Shown here piece by piece: positions 8,975-16,695 of a stretch of 64,000 nt of DNA. Under the pieces are notes generated by a model, which saw only the letters and a program-made list of their open reading frames with translations, was not told the DNA's origin and did not search any database. Each line of letters begins with the position of its first letter. The stretch's first letter is position 1. The stretch comes from Streptomyces inhibens. Lineage in GTDB: Bacteria > Actinomycetota > Actinomycetes > Streptomycetales > Streptomycetaceae. The position numbers and the translations under genes were made by a program. The stretch is from assembly GCF_003389455.1 (NCBI RefSeq), contig NZ_QUAC01000014.1, positions 62,001 to 126,000 of the forward strand. Reading direction: 5' to 3'.

Positions 8975-9652
8975 ATCCGCTCCTCACCGCTTCGCATGTG
9001 TGGACACCGGCTGCGACGCAGGGTGCGGTCTTTGTACGGGCCACGTTCCCCGCGGGGCTGTCGTTGCTCCTCTGCCGACACGCTACGACCACCTGGCGGA
9101 ACAGTGCCACTCCAACGGGCTGCCGGCGCGCGGCACGGGATGTGGGGGACGCCGGTCTGGGCCTTGCAGGAAACGGCGACCGTGCCGTTCCTTTACCGGC
9201 GGATTACGCTCCCCGGGGGTATGAACTCTCCTGCTACCCGTACGTACGTGTTTAGCCGGGAGCTTTGCCCAACTCCCCACTGGCAAGTAGACCGTGCCGG
9301 TGCTCCTGCAGCGCGCTGAACACCCGCTCCCGCCTCCCACCGGTTGCGCGGTTCGGCAATCGCGTGTAGGCACCCTTGCGCGAGCCGTACTGCGGCGGGC
9401 GGAGCCGGATGAGGAGTGCTGTGCGGCAGTGACGCTGCCGAGGTGGACGCATCCGCTGCCGGTAGCAGTGCTGGATGAGGGATGGGGCAACGTCTCGTCG
9501 TCTACCGCTCGTTGGGCATATGAAGGTAGGTGAGGGAGAGCGTCGCCGGGGCGAACGGAGAGGCAGAGGTGCCCACGCTGCGCGAGGTGGGATACGAGGT
9601 CGTGCCCACGGCTGAGCCACGGCCGTGTGCTCGATGCCGGCGCCCCGGGTGG
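8975..9652. other. Intergenic stretch, possible decayed transposase
   Basis: No intact gene in ~680 bp. On the minus strand at about 9250-9420 a short stretch (RLRPPQYGSRKGAY, then RRERVFSALQEH) recalls the IS4/IS5 transposase segment that ends in WERVFSAL, but the likeness is weak and the frame is broken. The part next to 8974 should hold the promoter of the secreted-protein gene. Confidence 0.3.
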
Positions 9653-10300
9653 TCAGCCCCCGCTGCCGGGGGCGGTGCCGGCGCCTGGGGCGAGGCGTTC
9701 GAGATCCATGATGGGCCGGAGCGCCCCCAGCAGCGCGCCGACGCACATGTCACGCAGCTCGGTGCGTGAGAACGACTGGTTCGTCAGCCAGTCCACGCAC
9801 AGGGTGCGGACGAACACCAGCCAGCTCATCAGCGCGGCCGACACCAACTCCCTGGGGCCGTCGCCGAGTCCGGTGGAATCGAGCAGGCGCCGCCGCAGCT
9901 CGGCCAGTTCGTCGGTGATGACGGCCTGGATCACCGGGTCTCCGGCGAGCACCCGGTTCGCCGTGAGCACGGTGTTCCGGTTGGCGACGAAGTAGTCGAT
10001 GTGTACGTCGAGTCCGGCGGACAGCTGCTCGACGACGGGGGCGGCCGGATCGAGTGCCGTATCGGCCAGCAGCTGGTCCGCGGCCTGCTGGTAGATCGCG
10101 GCGAACAGGTCGCGTTTGTTCGGGAAGTAGCGGTACAGCAGGGCGCGGGAGATGCCGGCGCGTTCGGCGATGTCCTCCATGAACACCTCGTCGTACGGCT
10201 TCGCCGCGAAGAGCTGTGCTCCGACGCCGAGCAGCTGGCTGCGGCGCTCGGCGGGGTCGAGTCTGCGGCGCGTGGTCACGCCCCACAGGTTACTTGACAC
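9653..10300 (-). CDS. TetR-family transcriptional regulator
   Basis: A ~210-residue TetR repressor. The N-terminal helix-turn-helix is clear (LFAAKPYDEVFMEDIAERAG, then ISRALLYRYFPNKRDLFAAI), followed by an all-helical ligand/dimer domain. The GTG at 10300 and a GTG at 10279 (VTTRRRLDP) are both possible; the second places the start closer to the HTH. It is divergent from a DUF4345 gene, and a long perfect inverted repeat lies between them, so it very probably represses both its own gene and the DUF4345 gene until a small hydrophobic ligand binds. Confidence 0.93.
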   Translation of the reverse strand: MSSNLWGVTTRRRLDPAERRSQLLGVGAQLFAAKPYDEVFMEDIAERAGISRALLYRYFPNKRDLFAAIYQQAADQLLADTALDPAAPVVEQLSAGLDVHIDYFVANRNTVLTANRVLAGDPVIQAVITDELAELRRRLLDSTGLGDGPRELVSAALMSWLVFVRTLCVDWLTNQSFSRTELRDMCVGALLGALRPIMDLERLAPGAGTAPGSGG

Positions 10301-10358
10301 CTGTCTACTACCGGTCCTGACTTCCCCGTTAGTAGACAGTCGTCTACTAACGGGGAAG
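10285..10358. promoter_or_regulatory. Divergent TetR operator with 17-bp palindrome arms
   Basis: CTTCCCCGTTAGTAGAC (10321-10337) and its exact reverse complement (10342-10358) flank AGTC, a 38-bp inverted repeat between the two starts. Its inner core GTAGAC-N4-GTCTAC is typical in size for a TetR dimer. A lone GTCTAC recurs at 10303-10308, and a second inverted repeat, ACAGGT-N8-ACCTGT, spans 10285-10304 at the tetR start. Assignment to the adjacent TetR protein is inference from position. Confidence 0.75.
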
Positions 10359-10371
10359 GGGTGGTCGGATC

Positions 10372-10788
10372 ATGGCCAGGCTCCTCAAGTGGCTTGTGCT
10401 GGCGATGGGGGTCGCCTGCGTGGCGATCGGTGCCTTCCATCTCGTGCTCGGCATCGGCTCGGTGCCGGGCGAGGGCTCGGCCGGCGCGACCGTCGACAGC
10501 CGGGAGCGGTACTTCGGCGCGATCTTCCTCGGGTACGGCCTCGCCTGGATCTGGGCGGCCCGGCAGTCGCCCATCTCGTCCCGGGCGGTGCGGTGGCTCG
10601 CCGGCATCTTTCTGCTCGGCGGAGCCGGCCGGATCCTGTCCATGGCCCTCTACGGCCAGCCGCAGTGGTTCCAGGTTGCCCTGGCGGTCATCGAACTCGC
10701 CATGCCACCGCTGTACTTCTGGCTGTCGACCGCCGATGAGAAAGCGGCGGCGACCCGGCTGAGTGAGGCCGGCGAGAGGGTCCCGTAA
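10372..10788 (+). CDS. DUF4345-family membrane protein
   Basis: A 138-residue integral membrane protein with four hydrophobic helices (WLVLAMGVACVAIGAFHLVL; FGAIFLGYGLAWIWAA; WLAGIFLLGGAGRILSM; VALAVIELAMPPLYFWL), matching DUF4345. The R-E-R-Y-F-G before helix 2 is a family feature. The role is unknown. It is the only evident target of the divergent TetR regulator, starting 14 bp after the operator, so it is probably switched on by whatever ligand that repressor senses. Confidence 0.88.
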   Translation: MARLLKWLVLAMGVACVAIGAFHLVLGIGSVPGEGSAGATVDSRERYFGAIFLGYGLAWIWAARQSPISSRAVRWLAGIFLLGGAGRILSMALYGQPQWFQVALAVIELAMPPLYFWLSTADEKAAATRLSEAGERVP

Positions 10789-10828
10789 TCGGGTGGGGCG
10801 TTGACCGGAGTCATGGCACGGTAGCGAC

Positions 10829-11707
10829 GTGGACAACCCGCATGAACCACAGGCACCGAGTAGCGCGGCGTACGGCGCGGCCGGGCGCGGAGTGACGGGC
10901 TGCCCGCTTGCCGTGCAGCAGGTCTTGCCCGACCTGCTGGACGAAGTCCGATCGGCGCTCGGCGATCGCCTCGTAGGCATGTACCTGTACGGGTCGGCGG
11001 TCAGCGGCGACTACGACGAGGGCGTGAGCGACATCGACCTGATGGCCGCCGTCACCGGTGAACTGAGCCCTGACGTCCTGAGCGCACTGGATTCCGGGCA
11101 CCACCGTTTCTGGTCCAGCCATCCCGAATTCACCGATCGCATCGACCTCATCTATGCGCCTGCCGCATGGCTCTCCTCGCTCTCCGGTGAGCTGAACGCT
11201 TCCGGCTCGCCGCCGATTCTGGCCACGGTGTCACCCGGCTCCCCGCTGCATGCGGAGCCCGTTTCGCAGGAGTGGATCCTCAACCGGCACCTCGCCCACG
11301 ACACGGGCGTTACGGTCCATGGCCGCCCGCTGGAATGTGCGGTGGCCGCCGTGCCTGCGGAGACGGTGCGCGCAGCCGTGGCCCGCAAGGTGCTGTCACT
11401 CCGTGACGGGGCTGCGCAGGTGGTGCACCGGGGAGGTCATGCCTATGTGGTCCTGACGGCCTGCCGGGCGCTGCTGACGCTGACCACGGCACGACACGCA
11501 AGCAAGGCCGACGCCGCTCGCTGGGCGCGTGAACGGTGGCCGTGCTTCCGGCCGGTGATCGATGCCGCACTGGAGTGGCGCCTGGGTCAGGCGGTACGCG
11601 ATGAGACGCCGTTGCCGCGGGAGCTGTCGGCGCAGAGGGACGGTCTTCTCGATGCCGTGTGCCGGGTGGCCGAGGACCGCACGGCCGGCGTCGTCGGTCA
11701 TGGTTGA
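10829..11707 (+). CDS. Aminoglycoside adenylyltransferase-like nucleotidyltransferase
   Basis: A 292-residue protein with a nucleotidyltransferase fold. The active-site pattern is GS-x10-D-x-D in YGSAVSGDYDEGVSDIDLMA, with the metal-binding Asp pair in SDIDL. The C-terminal half resembles the DUF4111 helical domain of ANT(3'')/ANT(9) spectinomycin-streptomycin adenylyltransferases (LTACRALLTLTTARHASKADAARWA). It would move AMP from ATP to a hydroxyl of an aminoglycoside-like substrate, but housekeeping or other substrates are possible. The first ~25 residues look extra, so the true start may be internal. Confidence 0.8.
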   Translation: MDNPHEPQAPSSAAYGAAGRGVTGCPLAVQQVLPDLLDEVRSALGDRLVGMYLYGSAVSGDYDEGVSDIDLMAAVTGELSPDVLSALDSGHHRFWSSHPEFTDRIDLIYAPAAWLSSLSGELNASGSPPILATVSPGSPLHAEPVSQEWILNRHLAHDTGVTVHGRPLECAVAAVPAETVRAAVARKVLSLRDGAAQVVHRGGHAYVVLTACRALLTLTTARHASKADAARWARERWPCFRPVIDAALEWRLGQAVRDETPLPRELSAQRDGLLDAVCRVAEDRTAGVVGHG

Positions 11708-11809
11708 CGGGAAGCCGATCGATGCGCCGTACGTGGCGACTTCACGGCTCCCGGGGTGCTGCGCCGTGCGGGCGGGCCCTTGGGTAGGGTCGATGCCGGA
11801 GGTCATGAC

Positions 11810-12265
11810 GTGAGTGCGCGCCGCGGGATTCGGGCGGCAGGTGCCTGTGGGCAGCTGCTGCTCGTTGTCGTGCTCGCGCTCGGCGTCTTCGTGATGCATA
11901 CGGTGGGCCATCCCGACAGCTCCTCCGGCTCGGCCATGGGGACCGCGGCGCACGCAGCCGCCTCCAGCACTCACATGGGCGACGGCATGGCCTCGCCGTC
12001 ACAGGCGGCCGCGGCCTCGTCGCACTCCTCGGGCCATGACATGAGGACGAAGTCGTCCTCGCACGGTCCGGGCATGGCGATGGACATGACCTCCCTGTGT
12101 GTGGCCGTGCTCGGCGGCTGGATCCTTGCCGGTCTGCTGTGGGCGGCGCTCAGCCGCCGGCCCGACTGGCTCGTACGGCTGCGCGCCGGCGCCCTCACCG
12201 CCCAGCGCCCCAATCCGCCACCGCCCCGACCCGACCTCGCTCAACTGTCGGTCCTGCGGATTTAG
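11810..12265 (+). CDS. DUF6153-family Met/His-rich membrane protein
   Basis: A 151-residue protein with an N-terminal membrane segment (ACGQLLLVVVLALGVFVMHTVGH), an exported middle rich in His, Met and Ser (THMGDGMASPSQ; SSGHDMRTKSSSHGPGMAMDM), and a second segment (LCVAVLGGWILAGLLWAALS). GTG at 11810 follows GGAGG at 11798-11802. The Met/His clusters suggest binding of a soft metal such as copper. It is 89 bp upstream of the DUF305 lipoprotein and probably shares its transcript. Confidence 0.82.
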   Translation: MSARRGIRAAGACGQLLLVVVLALGVFVMHTVGHPDSSSGSAMGTAAHAAASSTHMGDGMASPSQAAAASSHSSGHDMRTKSSSHGPGMAMDMTSLCVAVLGGWILAGLLWAALSRRPDWLVRLRAGALTAQRPNPPPPRPDLAQLSVLRI

Positions 12266-12354
12266 GCCGAACGCCGCCGCGGGCGCTTTCCGCTGCCCGC
12301 GTCGCCCCGTTCGCCAACAATTCCGCAGAGCAGAACAGACAACACGAGGTTGAC

Positions 12355-13029
12355 ATGACCACCATCAAGCATGCCGTGCGCCGCACGCCGGCCCGCCGTA
12401 TCGCCCTGGTCGGCGCCGTTGCCGCGGCAGGGCTGGTACTCGCCGCATGCAGCAACAGTGACGACAACACGAGCGGCATGGACCACGGGAGCAAGCCGTC
12501 GGCGACGGCCACCCAGGGCGCCGGCGCCAACCCCGCACCGGGCGCGTTCGGCGACGCGGATGTGCTGTTCGCGCAGATGATGATCCCCCACCACGAGCAG
12601 GCCGTGGCGATGGCCGAGCTCGCCGACGGCCGGGCCGGGGATGCGGAGATCAAGGCCCTCGCCGGTGATATCGAGAAGGCTCAGGGCCCCGAGATCCGGG
12701 AGATGAAGTCCTGGCTCAAGGCCTGGGGCAAGCCTGTGTCGGGCGGGTCCATGCCCGGCATGCACCACGGCTCCCACTCCATGGACAGCTCCGGTATGTC
12801 GGGGATGATGTCCGACAAGGACATGAAGGAGCTCAAGGCCGTCAAGGGCAAGGACTTCGACCGGAAGTTCGCGCAGATGATGATCGCCCATCACAATGGC
12901 GCGATCGACATGGCCCGGAACGAGCAGAAGAACGGCAAGAACGCCACGGCGAAGAAGCTCGCCGAGGATGTGGTCAAGAACCAGTCGACCGAGGTCAAGA
13001 AGATGAACAAGATCCTCGACCGGATCTGA
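12355..13029 (+). CDS. DUF305-family lipoprotein
   Basis: A 224-residue lipoprotein. The signal has a lipobox LAAC that would leave a lipidated Cys. Two copies of the DUF305 (ferritin-like) helical unit follow, each with a paired-histidine motif: MMIPHHEQAVAMAEL and MMIAHHNGAIDMARNEQ. A linker is packed with Met and His (GSMPGMHHGSHSMDSSGMSG). These features suggest metal binding outside the membrane, probably copper; the metal is inference. It follows the Met/His-rich DUF6153 gene and is closed by a strong hairpin. Confidence 0.9.
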   Translation: MTTIKHAVRRTPARRIALVGAVAAAGLVLAACSNSDDNTSGMDHGSKPSATATQGAGANPAPGAFGDADVLFAQMMIPHHEQAVAMAELADGRAGDAEIKALAGDIEKAQGPEIREMKSWLKAWGKPVSGGSMPGMHHGSHSMDSSGMSGMMSDKDMKELKAVKGKDFDRKFAQMMIAHHNGAIDMARNEQKNGKNATAKKLAEDVVKNQSTEVKKMNKILDRI

Positions 13030-13048
13030 CCCGGCCGTTCACCGACGC

Positions 13049-13083
13049 CGACGTCGCCGACCGGACTCCGGTCGGCGACGTCG
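13049..13083. terminator. Bidirectional hairpin terminator
   Basis: A perfect 16-bp stem CGACGTCGCCGACCGG with a 3-nt loop ACT sits between two genes that end toward each other (DUF305 and the cysteine desulfurase). It lacks a long T-run, as is common in Streptomyces. Confidence 0.85.
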
Positions 13084-13097
13084 GACGGTCGGGGGCG

Positions 13098-14525
13098 TCA
13101 GGTGGCTTGCAGCAGTCCGTGCAGGGACGCCACCAGCTTGTCCACCTCCTCGGGTGTGTTGTAGAGGGCGAGCGAGGCACGGGCCGCGCTCTGCAGGCCG
13201 TAGTGGGCCAGGGCCGGTTGGGCGCAGTGGTGGCCGGCACGGATGGCGATGCCGTCGCGGTCCAGCCAGGCGGCGATCTCCGTCGGGTCGTGGCCCGCGA
13301 GGGTGAAGGTCAGTACGGCGATTCTGTCGGGCGCGGAGCCCAGCAGCTCAAGTCCCGGAACCGTGGACAGGGCTTGCTGTGCGTGTGCCATCAGCGAGGT
13401 CTCGTAGGCGGCGATGGCGTCCCGGTCGAAGGAGGTCAGCCAGTTCAGCGCGGACAGCAGACCGACCACGCCGGAGATGTGCCCGGTACCGGCCTCCAGG
13501 AGGTGGGGTACGGGGGCATAGGTGGTACGGGTGAAGTCGACCGACTCGATCATGTTGCCGCCGCCCTGCCACGGCGCCATGTTCCGCAGGATCTCCGGCT
13601 TCGCGTACAGCGCGCCGATGCCCGTGGGGGCGAACAGCTTATGGCCGGAGAACACATAGAAGTCGGCGTCCAGGTCCTGCACATCGACGGGGAAGTGCGC
13701 CACCGCCTGCGCCCCGTCCACCAGCACCTTGGCCCCGTAGCGGTGCGCGAGTGCGGTCATCTCGCGCACCGGCGGGACGGTGCCGAGCACATTCGACGCA
13801 TGGCTGATCGCGACGAGTTGGGTGCGCATGGAGAGCAGATCGGCGTACGCGTTGAGATCGATCTGGCCGTCCGGTTGCAGAGGTACGGGCACCACCCGGG
13901 CCCGGGTCTCCTTGGCGATCAACTGCCAGGGGACGATGTTCGAGTGGTGCTCCAGCACCGGTACCAGGATGTCGTCCCCGGGGCCGAGGTTGGCCCGTCC
14001 CCAGCTCTGGGCGACGAGGTTGATCGCCTCGGTGGTGCCGCGGACGAAGACGATGTCGTCCGGTGAGGGGGCGCCCAGGAACCGGGCGACCGCCGCCCGG
14101 CCCGCCTCGTATGCCTCGGTGGCCTCCCGGGCCATGGTGTGCGCACCACGGTGGATGTTGGAGTTGGCGGATCCGTAGAAGGCGGCCAGTGTCTCGATCA
14201 CCTGGCGTGGCTTCTGTGTCGTTGCCCCGTTGTCCAGCCAGACCAGGGGGTGTCCGTTCACGGTCCGGTGCAGGATCGGGAAGTCCCGGCGCGCCAACTC
14301 GGGGGAGAAGGCGGCGGGTTGGCCGGGGAGGCCGGCGGGTTGGGCGGGCTGGGTGGCTTGGGTGGCCTGGGCGTCGGAGGCAGTGACCGGTGCCGAGACC
14401 GGGTCGGTGACCGGTGTGGTGACCGCCGCCGTGGCCGGATCGGTGGACGGCAGACCGCCGTTAAGCGGGTTCGGAGTCACAGCCGCACTCGGCCACAGAC
14501 TCCGGGTGACGTCAGGAGTAGTCAT
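13098..14525 (-). CDS. Encapsulin-cargo cysteine desulfurase (SufS-like)
   Basis: A 475-residue class V PLP enzyme that takes sulfur from L-cysteine as an enzyme persulfide. The PLP lysine is K296 in FSGHKLFAPTG, the PLP-Asp is in VLVDGAQAVAH, and the sulfur-accepting Cys is C434 in RAGHHCAQPAL. Residues 75-475 cover the whole SufS fold. Residues 1-74 are an added low-complexity tail rich in A, P, T, V and Q, as in cargo desulfurases of family 2 encapsulins, where such tails load the enzyme into the shell. The start ATG overlaps the shell gene by 14 bp, so the two are translated together. Confidence 0.93.
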   Translation of the reverse strand: MTTPDVTRSLWPSAAVTPNPLNGGLPSTDPATAAVTTPVTDPVSAPVTASDAQATQATQPAQPAGLPGQPAAFSPELARRDFPILHRTVNGHPLVWLDNGATTQKPRQVIETLAAFYGSANSNIHRGAHTMAREATEAYEAGRAAVARFLGAPSPDDIVFVRGTTEAINLVAQSWGRANLGPGDDILVPVLEHHSNIVPWQLIAKETRARVVPVPLQPDGQIDLNAYADLLSMRTQLVAISHASNVLGTVPPVREMTALAHRYGAKVLVDGAQAVAHFPVDVQDLDADFYVFSGHKLFAPTGIGALYAKPEILRNMAPWQGGGNMIESVDFTRTTYAPVPHLLEAGTGHISGVVGLLSALNWLTSFDRDAIAAYETSLMAHAQQALSTVPGLELLGSAPDRIAVLTFTLAGHDPTEIAAWLDRDGIAIRAGHHCAQPALAHYGLQSAARASLALYNTPEEVDKLVASLHGLLQAT

Positions 14526-15894
14526 GGTAGTTGGCGACCTCGACGTTCTGGAGCACGGCGAGCGCGTCCTCGACCAGCACCGCGGTGTTGAAGTACGCCG
14601 TCATCAGGTACGACGTGATGCCCTTCTGGTCGACGCCCATGTTCCGCATCGACAGACCGGGCTCCACCTCGTCCTCGACCTTCGCGGGACGCAGACCCAC
14701 CACGCCCTGCTCGGCCTCGCCCACGCGCATCAGCAGGATCTCGGTGGTGCCGATGCCCGCACTGCCGGAGAACCGCACCTTGTCGGAGGGGAGCAGCGGA
14801 ACTCCACGCCAGGTCAGCAGCGGGCTGCCGAACCGGTTGTCGATGATCGGGGGCACACCCCGACGCGTACACTCCCGGCCGAACGCGGCGATGGCCTTGG
14901 GGTGCGCGAGGAAGTAGCCGGGCTGCTTCCAGACCCGGGCCAGCAGCTCGTCCAGGTCGTCGGGGGTCGGGGAACCGGTGCGCGCCTGCACCCGCTGCCC
15001 AGGGGCCACGTTGTTGAAGAGGCCGAATTCCGGGTGGTTGAGCAGCGCGGACTCCTGCCGCTCGCGCAGTGCGTGCACGGTGAGGTTGGACTGGGCCCGG
15101 ATCTGGTCGATGGGCCCGTTGTAGAGATCGGAGACCCTGGTGTGCACGCGCAGCACGGTCTGGGCGAGGGTCATGTGGTACTCGCGGGGCGTGTCCTCGT
15201 AGTCGACGAACGTCGTGGGAAGGTCGGGTTCGCCGACGTGCCCGGCGCTGAGATCGACCGGCACCTCGGTGCCCTGCATGATGCCGTCCGCCGCGAGGTA
15301 GGCGTCCATGGCTCCCCGCACCGTCGCGTCGCGGTCGCACAGCCCGGCGAGCACGCTGCGTTCGACGCACAGCGCCACGCCGGGCGTGAGCGCCCTGACG
15401 CGGTACGGCATGGGCTCGGAGCGGGTCCAGGCGTCCAGGTCGAAGAACTGGCCGTCGCCGATCACTTCGAGCACGGCGTCCTCGCCGTAGCGCCCGCTCA
15501 CCCGCTTCTCGGCGCGGCCCTGGGCGATCACCCACAGCTGGTCGTGCGCGTCACCGTCCTGGGCCAGCATCTGGCCGGCCTCGAAGGTGACTTCCGTGAA
15601 GGCGCCGGCGAGTTCGGAGAGCAGCGCGTCGTCGGCCTCCCTGAGGTACGGCAGTTCCCGGAGGTCTCCCGGAATGACGCGCGGTGAACCGCCGTCGGTG
15701 TGGGTGCTGATGCGGTCGTCGCCGAGGACGTACGTACGGCGGCGGTTGACGCGGAAGACGCCCGATTCGACGTCGACCCAGGGCAGGGCACGCAGCAGAT
15801 AGCGCGGGGTGATGCCGCGCATCTGCGGGCTGGTCTTGGTGGTGGTCGCGAGCTGCCGTGCCGCATCCGGGCTGAGACTCGTCTGGTCGTTCAC
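14512..15894 (-). CDS. Family 2B encapsulin shell protein (EshA-like)
   Basis: A 460-residue protein of the family 2B encapsulins, which have the HK97 phage capsid fold and self-assemble into protein nanocompartments. Residues ~1-60 and ~195-460 carry shell-type blocks (MRGITPRYLLRALPWVDVES; EYHMTLAQTVLRVHTRVSDL; GIGTTEILLMRVGEAEQGVV). Residues ~70-195 form an inserted cyclic-nucleotide-binding-like domain (LSELAGAFTEVTFEAGQMLA, then VIGDGQFFDLDAW). EshA of S. griseus belongs here from memory. The GTG start follows AGGAGGTCCT. The adjacent cysteine desulfurase is the expected cargo, pointing to sulfur storage or delivery. What ligand the inserted domain binds is unknown. Confidence 0.93.
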   Translation of the reverse strand: MNDQTSLSPDAARQLATTTKTSPQMRGITPRYLLRALPWVDVESGVFRVNRRRTYVLGDDRISTHTDGGSPRVIPGDLRELPYLREADDALLSELAGAFTEVTFEAGQMLAQDGDAHDQLWVIAQGRAEKRVSGRYGEDAVLEVIGDGQFFDLDAWTRSEPMPYRVRALTPGVALCVERSVLAGLCDRDATVRGAMDAYLAADGIMQGTEVPVDLSAGHVGEPDLPTTFVDYEDTPREYHMTLAQTVLRVHTRVSDLYNGPIDQIRAQSNLTVHALRERQESALLNHPEFGLFNNVAPGQRVQARTGSPTPDDLDELLARVWKQPGYFLAHPKAIAAFGRECTRRGVPPIIDNRFGSPLLTWRGVPLLPSDKVRFSGSAGIGTTEILLMRVGEAEQGVVGLRPAKVEDEVEPGLSMRNMGVDQKGITSYLMTAYFNTAVLVEDALAVLQNVEVANYHDYS

Positions 15895-15919
15895 AGGACC
15901 TCCTCGCAGACAGACATGC

Positions 15920-15945
15920 CGATCGGCCGGCGCACGGGCCGATCG
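15920..15945 (-). promoter_or_regulatory. Inverted repeat before the encapsulin gene
   Basis: CGATCGGCC (15920-15928) and GGCCGATCG (15937-15945) form a perfect 9-bp inverted repeat with an 8-nt spacer, about 25 bp before the shell start codon and just before its RBS. It may be a protein-binding site or a leader stem-loop in the transcript. Confidence 0.55.
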
Positions 15946-16083
15946 ACACGCGGGAACAATCGGATCGTCTTGTCGTAATCCGCCGCCCGCAACCAGACGT
16001 TTGCCGGTGTCCGGCCGGAAATGCTCGCCGCGCTGAATTCGCGATTCCGTATGAACGTGCGACTACTTGGCGTCGCGTCGCCG

Positions 16084-16146
16084 CTACCACACGTGGAAGT
16101 AGCGGAAGTATTCATTCCAGGGGTGTCCGGGCACGTCGCCGCACAT
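16084..16146 (-). CDS. 20-residue small ORF upstream of encapsulin operon
   Basis: ATG at 16146 is preceded by GGAGG with 6-8 nt spacing, and 20 codons follow before TAG at 16084. The peptide starts MCGDVPGHPW and ends NEYFRYFHVW: strongly aromatic with Gly and Pro in the first half and no hydrophobic helix. It ends 189 bp before the encapsulin shell start on the same strand, so it could be a leader peptide whose translation controls the operon, or a small secreted or modified peptide. No modification enzyme is next to it. I do not recognise the sequence. Confidence 0.45.
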   Translation of the reverse strand: MCGDVPGHPWNEYFRYFHVW

Positions 16147-16371
16147 TGCACGCCTCCGTGTATGCGACCTGATTTGCCCTCATAATGCTACTTTGCATTT
16201 CTTAAAGGATGGCTTATGGTGCTGGCTTCTTGCGCTCCGAAACCACCCTCCGAGCTGCTCAAGTGCCGCCAGGGGCCACGGAGTTACGAGGGATGCGCGG
16301 TCGGCAATACCTCGGGCGGGACCCCCGCGGCGGCGTGTGGTGGCGACCGGGAGCGCCGCCACCCGGACGTG

Positions 16372-16605
16372 TCAGTGAGGTAGCACGCTCGTGACGGGGG
16401 CGAGCAGGCCGAGGACGGGATCGAGTGAGGTCGCTGCCCGTGCCACCTTGCCGTTGGGGCCGAGGTCGTTGAGCTTGGCCAGCTCGTTGTCCACGCTGAA
16501 CAAGAGCGGACGGTCGTTCTGGGAGGCGTTCGCCGCGGGGGCGGTCACGGCTGTGGCGCCGGCAGCGAGGATCACGGCGGCGACGAGGCGGTGCGTCTTG
16601 GTCAT
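16372..16605 (-). CDS. Small secreted protein
   Basis: A 77-residue protein with a textbook Sec signal peptide (MTKTHRLVAAVILAAGATAV, cut after ANA) leaving a mature peptide of about 50 residues (SQNDRPLLFSVDNELAKLND, then LGPNGKVARAATSLDPVLGL). There are no cysteines. It is not a chaplin or rodlin by eye. Mature size and lack of catalytic motifs suggest a structural or signalling role at the cell surface. It lies in a minus-strand run next to the sulfatase gene, with about 90 bp between them. Confidence 0.72.
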   Translation of the reverse strand: MTKTHRLVAAVILAAGATAVTAPAANASQNDRPLLFSVDNELAKLNDLGPNGKVARAATSLDPVLGLLAPVTSVLPH

Positions 16606-16695
16606 GACGTATTCAACGATGGGTCAGGCAGATGGCAACGTGTCTGCGAAGTTCGAACTCCTGCCGAAGCGGGTGGTGATCGGTGCCCCCTGTGA

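Noticed and set aside
9250..9490. Transposase-like words on the minus strand
   Set aside because: Similarity to IS4/IS5 is limited to a few residues and the frame is broken; kept only as a weak note in the intergenic entry.
14230..15687. A 485-codon plus-strand frame over the encapsulin operon
   Set aside because: Antisense shadow of the shell and desulfurase genes, with G/V/H/R-rich low-complexity sequence.
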